Shown here piece by piece: positions 56,395 to 64,000 of a DNA stretch of 64,000 bases; position 1 is the stretch's first letter; each line of letters begins with the position of its first letter. Made by a program: the position numbers and the translations under genes. The stretch is from positions 2,465,009 through 2,529,008 of the forward strand of contig RPFO01000448.1 in the NCBI GenBank assembly GCA_009746045.1, given 5' to 3'. The notes beneath the pieces are model-generated. The model searched no databases, was not told the DNA's origin, and was given only the letters and a program-made list of their open reading frames with translations. Source of the DNA: Mesostigma viride (lineage: Eukaryota > Streptophyta > Mesostigmatophyceae > Mesostigmatales > Mesostigmataceae).

Positions 56395-56787
56395 TGAAAA
56401 TTCAATGTCATCGAGCCGCTAAAAGTTAAAGCCCTGTACGAGATGACTTCCGTCGCCAAGCGTGCTCCATGTGGCCGTGACGCCTCTCTTCGTCTGCATG
56501 CTAAAATGTTTTTCTTTCGTCTGCACCAGGAAGAGAAGCGATACTTTCGGCTACCGTCGTCGCGCGGCAGGCATTTCTTTCGTTCCACCGCAAAGCGTCT
56601 CACGCAAACAGCAAACACACTAGGAGGCACACGTGGACGGACCGCAAAGCAATTTATGGCAAGGATAGATAACGCTAGGCTGCATATTTAGTTCGTGCAT
56701 GCCCCTACGTTCTGGCCTGCGCTGGGTGTATCATTGACATGTGAACGTTGCAAACGTGACCGCATACATCAACCCTCCCAGTAATGA

Positions 56788-57059
56788 TCACAGAATTTTC
56801 GTGGCTTTGCTAATGTAGCCTCTCGAGTAAATCTCCACATCCGCATCGAGAGCCGAATTTTCCCAATCCAACATGTCCCCAAAATTGACGATTCGTAAAA
56901 TAGCCAGGTGCGGCGAGGGCTCGGGCACACGCGGCTTACAATGCGTGCCTTTTCCGAACAAGCGGTGGAATTCTTGCGACTGTGCACTGTGCAGGGCTGG
57001 CACTGCTAGTCTGCTACAGTAGTGTTCCAGCTGTGCTGTGCTGGCAGCATGCGGATCGC
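56788..57059 (-). CDS. C-terminal coding fragment, unknown protein
   Basis: Minus-strand open frame with ordinary protein composition: SDPHAASTAQLEHYCSRLA, SQEFHRLFGKG, HLAILRIVNFGDMLDWENSA, DVEIYSRGYISKATKIL, stop at 56788. It begins right at the edge of the TTAA element (57060), where an acceptor-like TTGTTTTTAAG would be formed across the empty site. Upstream exons could lie beyond 58787. No family recognised. Confidence 0.4.
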
Positions 57060-58787
57060 TTAACACGTCGTACGTCAAAACTCAGTCCTAAAAATAGGAC
57101 TGAGTATGCCAACTTTGAGATCATGTAGCGGTAAGGGTAGGGGGGTACCCCATATGTTTGATATGCATCAGAGCACTCAATATCATGCTAATGCTTGGGC
57201 ATATGCCTAAAAAATCATATGTTGACCAAATCATGTAAAATTTTACAAGGGTGTCAACCCATGCTCGCGATTTGGCAATTTTCTGTGGAAGGACGAGTTG
57301 GGAAAATTCAATAAAATCCATATGCATGTTGAAAAAATATAGGCGTGTAAACAATATAGTTCTTGAAACATGGCAAAAAACTGGGCTCAATTTGGCCACA
57401 GCCTCTACCTGAAACTCACCAAAAACCACCAGCCCTAAGAATGGGTTTCGAGGTTGCTAGCAATGTGCAAGCATGTAAGTGCGGTCATACTACACACCAC
57501 CGTGGCAACCAACCATGCCAATCAACTCATTTCCCTTCTAGCATAACAGGAAAACATACTTGCATCATCATATTGCAGTTATATTATACCTTAGTATATG
57601 TGTGAGAGCCTATGCACGCACGTAGGGAATGGGCATTGATACCTACCTACAAAGGGTTTTATTATGAGCCTTAACCACCAATATAATGGGTAGGTTAAGC
57701 ATATTTCAATTGTTTTTAACAAGAATAGAGATGGCTAACACTGTTTTGCCTTGCCATGGCATGGCCAACATACTTGCTGGCACATGATGACAGTGGTTTA
57801 TCACCAAGATTCTTCACTCACCCGTATAAGCTTGAAAGCACGCTGGATGCAGCCCATGGCCATACAATCACGCAGTATGAACGTAGCAAAAGAATAACTA
57901 ACATCTATGAAGGTATTTAAACCCATACAGCGCCTAAAAAACTGCAAAAGTACACTAGGGTAAGGCAAATGCCTGGTAACATCATAAAAAATGGGGGGTT
58001 TAGAGAGGGGCAGGCAACGGTCAAGAAAGCGCATCAAGATTCGAAACTGACAGCGCCTTGCAAGCTCAAACTCATGTAAGAACATAACAAAACGATGAGG
58101 TGACGATATTTCAGCTTTACCGTGCACGGATGGCGTTATCTTGGCCCAGGCGGTGCCCGCAAAAGTGACACTTGCGGCACACAAACCATGACATGACAGA
58201 GTGGTCGAAATAATCAAATCTTTACTGCCACTGACTTAATTCTACACACATGCATGATAATAAGTAGAAAGAAGCATATAAACCCTTCGAACTGCACCGT
58301 AAAGTAAATTTAGTCATCAATTCCGTCAACCTGCCTGGTCGCAGTTTTTTCCAGCAAGAGCAGTGCCGACACCTGGTAAATCGCATCCCCGGGAGCTAAA
58401 AATTGGTTTGTGTCATCTTTAGGACATATAAAATCTATTTCCTGGGTTTTACCAGCTAAATCGTCCGCAAACGTAAACTGCATGCATGGGCGCAAGCCGC
58501 CATGGCTAGGTCGTGCATTTCCGGAACTCACGTTTCACGTGAAAAAGTACCCTTACCACCTGTACTTTGACCGTACATTTAGCCGCCCAAACAAAATCCA
58601 AAAAAATCGCAAAAATATGTCTAAGAAAGGTCATTTCACGTAGTATTTGAATAAATTTTGAGGGAATTTTTTTGACAAACATTCCGACTTGGGCGAATTT
58701 TCTACGAAACCCAAAAACTCAGTCCTAAGAATAGGACTGAGTTGAACTCAGTCCTAAGAATAGGTGCAGTGACGAACGACGTGTTAA
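57060..58787. mobile_element. TTAA-flanked element with terminal inverted repeats (piggyBac-type, non-autonomous)
   Basis: Bounded by TTAA at 57060-57063 and 58784-58787. Terminal inverted repeats CACGTCGTACGTCA (left) and CACGTCGTTCGTCA (right complement) differ at one base. Just inside each end lies a palindrome ACTCAGTCCTA(A)(A/G)AATAGGACTGAGT, once on the left (57081 on) and one and a half times on the right (58718-58765). The interior (1.7 kb) has only short open frames without a transposase. TTAA duplication is the hallmark of piggyBac elements; whether either piggyBac lineage in this window could mobilise it is unknown. Confidence 0.8.
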
Positions 58788-58910
58788 AAACAAGGGCGAC
58801 GTGTGCGCGGTACCTTGAAGTATGTTGTAAGTACGGCTGAATTGGCATGGTGAAGTACAATGGAGGCGGGAGCTGTTGTTGTTGTTGTTGTTGTTGTTGC
58901 CCACGCCGCA

Positions 58911-59296
58911 CATGGGCAGCAGACTGAGCAGAGAGTTGGAAACGGCCGAGGGCCAGGACACTGAACAGCATGCCATCACAAACATACAAGAAACAAAGAT
59001 ACTCAGCGGGGACATGTACGAATGCATCATTGGATACACCCAGACGGAGCTGTACTCGCTGGAGAAACGCCTCTCTGCTGCGAGTAGCGACTATCGACAA
59101 CACAGCCAGGCATTCGTACTGTACAGTAAGCCGAGGTCAGCGATCTCCAGTCCACCCTGGATTGGGCGGATCAAGTCCTGGCGATGTCTCGTACCACGAA
59201 GATTGCCTAAATATTGCCCTGGAATCACCAGAATGCATTCAAGCCGCAAATTTTATCCCAGGACTGGAGGAGTGGCCCACACTGGCCTTTGGCTGA
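58911..59296 (+). CDS. Small hypothetical gene, two segments
   Basis: The first segment from ATG at 58911 encodes MGSRLSRELETAEGQDTEQ and continues through ECIIGYTQTELYSLEKRL to about 59125. The second, in another frame, encodes HPGLGGSSPGDVSYHEDCL, then SPECIQAANFIPGLEEW and stops at 59296. The two would join over GTAAGCC...CTCCAG, an intron of only 25 bp; a frameshift is the alternative. N-terminal Met-Gly allows myristoylation in principle. No family recognised. A (TTG)n run lies just 5'. Confidence 0.4.
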
Positions 59297-59576
59297 CCTT
59301 GGCGTCACTTCGCAGCCACTCGTTCGTGAAGCCGTATCTCCGTTTTAGGTTGCCAGGTTAAGGTTTGAAATGGAAGTTGGAGTTCCTGCCACGATTGTGC
59401 CTAGTTTTACACACACAGGGAAACACAGATGATGCTGAACATCTGGAATAGCTGAACAAAAACGCCGTAACCGCTCGTGGTCCTTGCGATGGCGCCCGAG
59501 TAATCCTCATCCGGAGAAGAACACCCCCGTCCTGCTGCGGCTGTTTGGACGATTGTAACTATGTTTGTAAGAAAAG

Positions 59577-62500
59577 ATGGCTGAGGGCTTCATGCCCTCG
59601 AGATCGATTCTAGACATGGATTCCTACATGTTAATAGAGGAAGAGTCGAAGTTTCTGGAGGACGAGGCGATGATGGAATCGCTGGTCGCGGAACCCCAGA
59701 CAGGACAATTCGACCTAGGGGAAATAAAAGATGGGAATAACAGAGACGGCGCCACTGCCAGCACATCGGAATGCGAGCTTATGGGGAATGTGCTCTCATG
59801 GAGCGGTGTCAACGATTTTTCATGGTGTGTACTTGGCTTCGGCAGGGTCGTCGTTACCTCGTTCTCTATGCCACCGTTAGACCTTTAGTGAATTGCACAG
59901 GTTACATGTTCGAGGCTTTCAGGTACATGAAATCAATTTATTATTTCTTGTTGAACGTGTATACGAAGCCCAGGCCTATGCGGACTTGAAGCAGAATCGA
60001 AACAATACATTTAGCAACCTTAGCGCCAAAATGACAAAACGTCGTTATTATTACCTCTTGGGGCAATGAAGCAATGCAGCACTTGATTTACGTCGCCGTG
60101 GGGTTCTGCCGATGTGGCCAGGATGCGCTGTGCTTGCCCAGTTGATCGTAGCTCACGCAACAAGGCGCTACTTAGAGATACGCTTTCTGCCGTACTGGGA
60201 TGTTCGATTTTTATTATTAGTGAGGAGAAAAGCCGTGTCATGCTACTTTTTACGCGCCGCACGTTCATAGTCTCTTCGCGACGGCGGGAGTCGTTCGGGC
60301 GGGGTTGGGGAGGGGTTGGTGAAGGGAGAGGAAGAGGGGAAGGGGGCCATGCTTGTCAAATACAGATCACCAGCCAGGTTTTGCCAGATATTTCAGTGTG
60401 CGACACAGTAGTTTACAAGGCTAGACGGGATCATGTTAGCAAATGGAGGGATATTGAAATAAACTTTTTTCTTTTTTTGACCCCTTCCGCAACACCCCCC
60501 CCCCCCCCCCTTTTTCTCAAATTTATTACTGGAAGTTTGTGGTGTCTTTGAGACAGTTACGGCGATATGCCATATTTCCCCTCCCTTCATCCCTCTCTGT
60601 GGCATGAGAGCATGGCATGGCTTTATGGGAAAGGACAGGTCAACGGGTTTTTAAGTCATATTTCAGGCAGGTTAGGATGCTTCGCAGCGGTTTGCCACTT
60701 TGTAAACATTATTGTCATGGGCGAAGTCATGGTTCAGGGGAATACCGCGTCATTCTTATGTGTGGGGCTTCCATGGTGATTTGTTGTGAAGTTGCTGTCC
60801 CCTCTTCTTTCCAGCATGGTGGAGCACATAAATGTTGTCTAATGAACAGATGCACGGTATTACTGCGTGGTGGGGGAGGGGGGAGGGGAGGGAGGGAGGG
60901 GGGAGGGAGGGGAGGGAGGGAGGGAGGGGAGGGAGGGGAGGGAGGGAGGGAGGGGAGGGAGGGGAGGGAGGGGAGGGAGGGGAGGGAGGGAGGGAGGGGA
61001 GGGAGGGGAGGGAGGGGAGGGGGGAGGGAGGGAGGGAGGGAGGGGAGGGAGGGGAGGGAGGGGAGGGAGGGGAGGGAGGGGAGGGGGCGAGGGGGCGAGG
61101 GGAAGGTAGGTCCCCTCTCTTTCTTCTCTTTCTTGCCCGCCCTAAATTTTACCCTGCCTTTTTTCCCAAGAATTACTATTACAGGAGCAACGATTTATAT
61201 TTAGACAAAGCTGAATTGGGCGTTGGACTTGCCAGCAGTTTAAACTTGGGTACTTGCCAATTGGATTGCAGTAGACAACTAATGTCCTTTCCCTCGTGTG
61301 TTTCTGGCAAGAGAACGAAAATGCAGTGTCTGCAAGAAAATCTGTCAGCTTGTAATTTATGTCTGACTGCGCACATACATAGCACTGTAGAATGCAGAGC
61401 CTTCTTCCAGGTACACTAACCAGAACAGCCTGAGAAAGAGGCGGAAAATGAGATCCCAGATTTATCTTGTAGATGGCCATAAAATAAACCTCTGTGCTCT
61501 ATTTTTCTCTTTTTTTTGTTCGCTGCCGCAAGAGGGAAATCAGTATCGACAGTCTCTCTGTGCTTTATGCTCCTATGGAGCAGCTGGCTGTAGGAAAGTA
61601 CACGTAGAGTGGCTACGTAGCGGTGCCTGTGCCATTGATGCAGTTACTTGTGAAGTTGTGCTCAGGATGTGGTGGACAGGCCGCCTTGAATCCTTGAAAA
61701 ATAACATACACCACTTGGCAATTATTGTCCACTTCTTACCTGCTTGCTTATAACAACCTAATCGGGGTGGTTGCCTGGGGGTAGCCGTGACAGCTACTGG
61801 ACTCTCTGGATGCGCAATTAGGTTAGCTGTCATTGCCATTCATCTCGAACACAAGCGCAGATGCACCCAGTTAGCGAATACCTAGATGTCCGTCCGTGTG
61901 GCCTGCCCTTCTCCCATCATTCTCCCCCCCCACACCCTTTGCAGGCTGCAAGAGCCCAATCTGGGCCTGCCCCTCTCCAGCGCCGCAGCGCAGGGTGCCC
62001 AGCTGGGCTTACTGGACAGCGAGGGATCCCCTGCCACGATGGTGGTCACCGACCGGCTCCTCTCCGTGATGGACGCGGACTCAGGGGGCGGTGCCCCCGC
62101 CCGGAGTGGGGGCAACAGCCCAAGTTTTGCATCAGCCGGGATCAATGGGCGGAGCCGGGAGGGGGGCAGGGCCGGGGGGGAGGAGTCGAGTGGGCATCTA
62201 GGGAAGCGGCCCCATGGCCATAGTGCCTTGGGCATGATTGCGGAAACGGAGGTCGGGCCGGATGCGAGCGCGGGCAGGAATAGTCGGGGCCCGGCCGCCA
62301 GTAATCATGTCCAGGGTTCGGGCTCATCCCAGCATGCGGGCTCCAAGAGTGCCAAGGGGGCAGCGGGTGGGGGTGACAAGCAGCTGGGGGGCGGCCGGCG
62401 GCGCTCTGTGGGGGCATCAAAAGGGCAGGCGCAAGGGAAGGCGTTTGACGAGGTGATGATGCCGTCGGCGGTTGCGCGGCAGGTGGACAACGCGTTTGAC

Positions 62501-64000
62501 CACTCGCGGGGCGCGTTTGCGGGTGGGGGGCCAGGTATGTGTGAGGGGGGTTATTTTTACAATTTTACTGTCTCAGGCTACAACATGACTCAGGAGGGGG
62601 TCGAATAAGTAACTTGGTAGCTTGGGTACTTGAATTCATTACGTAGAGGTTTTGTCGATGAAGAATTTGAGTTAAGCGCGTGTGCCTTTGTTGGGGTGCC
62701 GAGAAGCACCGTAGAATGTACCTTAGCACCCTAGCCCCTCTGCAATGTGAGGGAGAACGGTCAAGTTCGTTGCCCAGGGACGCCACGTCCACTCACAGGG
62801 ACTATTGTGGAGGTTGTGGCACGTAGGGGTCGTGGCGGTTCAGCACAGTGGTAAGGGTTTTGGGAGTCCTGCCATGTCTTTCATACAACGTGGTTTACGT
62901 GACAGCTGGGTGTTGGGCAGCTGGTTTCATCATGACCGCTCGCTTGCGAGTAGATGACAGATAGGCAAAGCAGATAGCCCGGTGGTTGAGGTCGGGGTCT
63001 GCTTAGTTTTCATGCATGGGGTCTACTCATCTTCGCATGCCATGTCCTGATGGTGTCGACACAGAGATGTATGGTACCAGCCGATGTGGTTGGGGGGAAC
63101 CGCCGTTGCCAGCCTGGCGATGTGTCGCTCATGTGATTGACAGCGAGCTCCCCCCTGATCTGATATGCCCCCCATTTCCCTCTCACTTCTTCCTTCTACC
63201 CCTCCTACCCCTCCTACCCCTTCCTCCAAACCCTTCCACCTACCCCTTCCCCCTACCCCTTCCTCCTAACCCTTCTTCCTACCCTTTCCCCTACCCTTTT
63301 CTCCTACCCCCAACCTGGTGTTGCCACGGATGCTTCCTCCTCCTGCAGGCATGGCCGGCGACGAGGACATGGAGCGCATCTGGCCCGCCGGGTCGCTGCC
63401 AATGGCCACGCGCCAGCTGGCGTGCGGTGCGGACGCGGCCGGCACGGATAACAGGGACGGGTGCCGGGCAGAGGACAGCGGTGGGGACGGGAGCGGGAAC
63501 GCGAGCCGCCGGCGCAGCGACAGCACGGCGAGTCGTGACGGACGCAGCATCAGTGGGGACGGGGCAGTGGGCGGCGGCCGCCACAGCAATAACAGCAGCA
63601 GCAGCATCAATGACAACAAGGGCAAGGGGGGGGGCGGGGACGGTAGCGGGAGCGTGCAGGGCCCCCAAGGGCCCCAGGGCACCAACCACAGCGACGGCAC
63701 GGTGGACACGGGCATCCGGGGCGCGCCGCCGGATGCCCGGGGAGGGGGGGCAAAGGGGGGGGCGGGCGACCGGGGAAAGGGTCATGGCGGCAAGCTGGCC
63801 GGCTTGTCTGCGCTTACGGGCCAGGCAAGGGCAGGGGCCCGCAGGGAGGCGCTCGCTGACTCGTGTGGGAGCGCCGCCGACGAGCTCCAGGGGGGTGACG
63901 TGGCGATGCCGCAGCAGCCGCCACAGCAAGAGGTGTTGACGCGGGGACAGGAGGACCCGAATCACCGGAGTGATGCGGAGGGCCCGATGGGCAGTGGCGG
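59577..64000 (+). CDS. Large low-complexity gene, 5' part (continues beyond window)
   Basis: Possible first exon 59577-59825: starts AAAGATGGCTG, encodes MAEGFMPSRSILDMDSYMLI and an acidic region (EEESKFLEDEAMMESL), donor TG|GTGTGT. Exon 61945-62534 (acceptor CCTTTGCAG, donor G|GTATGT) encodes LQEPNLGLPLSSAAAQGAQL, then a Gly/Ser/Arg-rich stretch ending VARQVDNAFDHSRGAF. Exon 63349-64000 (acceptor CTCCTGCAG) encodes MAGDEDMERIWPAGSLPMAT and a long Gly/Asp/Ser/Asn-rich stretch that is open to the window end. The last two exons join in phase (phase 1), and the phase of the first fits the second. The product looks largely disordered; no domain is visible yet. Other exons may exist between 59826 and 61944. 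Confidence 0.55.
60020..60268 (-). CDS. Short hypothetical open frame
   Basis: 82 codons, minus strand, with plausible composition (SMTRLFSSLIIKIEHPSTAE, LLRELRSTGQAQRILATS). It lies within a probable intron of the plus-strand gene. No family recognised; may be spurious. Confidence 0.2.
   Translation of the reverse strand: MNVRRVKSSMTRLFSSLIIKIEHPSTAESVSLSSALLRELRSTGQAQRILATSAEPHGDVNQVLHCFIAPRGNNNDVLSFWR
60484..60514 (+). repeat. C homopolymer
   Basis: ACACCCC followed by a run of C, then TTTTT; no function seen. Confidence 0.8.
60873..61105 (+). repeat. (GGGA/GGGGA)n purine tract
   Basis: About 230 bp of G and A, mostly GGGA and GGGGA units, in the putative first intron of the terminal plus-strand gene. 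Long Gly/Arg/Glu open frames here are compositional. Confidence 0.95.

Noticed and set aside
58702-59103. Minus-strand poly-Gln protein
   Set aside because: The opposite strand has a better start, more ordinary composition and a plausible continuation; the Gln run is a (TTG)n microsatellite.
60614-61419. Gly/Arg/Glu-rich open frames
   Set aside because: Composition artefact of the GGGA/GGGGA tract.

Overview
The window is nuclear DNA of a eukaryote. Its protein-coding genes are split by many GT-AG introns, exons are GC-rich, intergenic DNA is AT-rich, and transposon debris and microsatellites are everywhere. A complete SAS-6 gene (centriole cartwheel) shows that the organism builds centrioles or basal bodies. 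An interstitial CCCTAAA tract (55481-55544), the plant-type telomere unit, and the transposon mix (piggyBac, hAT, LINEs) fit a flagellate alga, most simply a green alga. That assignment is inference; the telomere unit also occurs in other protist groups.

Layout. 1-2.4 kb holds the 3' end of a FAM210/DUF1279 gene (+). 2.4-24.1 kb is almost entirely mobile-element debris: a hAT-type element with a perfect 8-bp target duplication (4064-5518), two decayed piggyBac-type transposases (minus), a large inverted duplication of an ORF1-only LINE derivative interrupted by a foldback MITE and by a 5'-truncated LINE with a restriction-like endonuclease, and several 5'-truncated LINE copies that end in a conserved hairpin plus a (TTAA)n-like tail. 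24.5-33.2 kb is the SAS-6 gene on the minus strand (11 exons joined in phase, about 632 aa). Head to head with it, 34.0-47.0 kb is a TBC1D13-like Rab-GAP gene on the plus strand (10 exons, about 446 aa) with both catalytic fingers and introns swollen by simple repeats. 47.6-48.1 kb is a second copy of the ORF1 element. 48.6-56.4 kb is a CRAL-TRIO (Sec14-like) gene on the minus strand (5 exons, about 460 aa, C-terminal membrane segment). 57.06-58.79 kb is a TTAA-flanked element with terminal inverted repeats. From 58.9 kb there are two poorly characterised plus-strand genes; the second, low-complexity and probably disordered, runs off the window.

Main observation. In at least five introns of three unrelated genes, the short sequence spanning an exon-intron junction (exon edge plus splice site) is repeated inside the adjoining intron as a degenerate array of 4-6 copies. 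The donor side is copied in TBC introns 3, 7 and 9 and SAS-6 intron 8, and the acceptor side in CRAL-TRIO intron 3. This suggests intron growth by repeated duplication of splice junctions. A second observation is a LINE 3'-terminal hairpin with compensatory base changes between copies, followed by a TTAA-type tail and twice present as a tandem pair. A third is a set of 4-bp ATGC/TGCA/GTAC insertions that separate paralogous copies.
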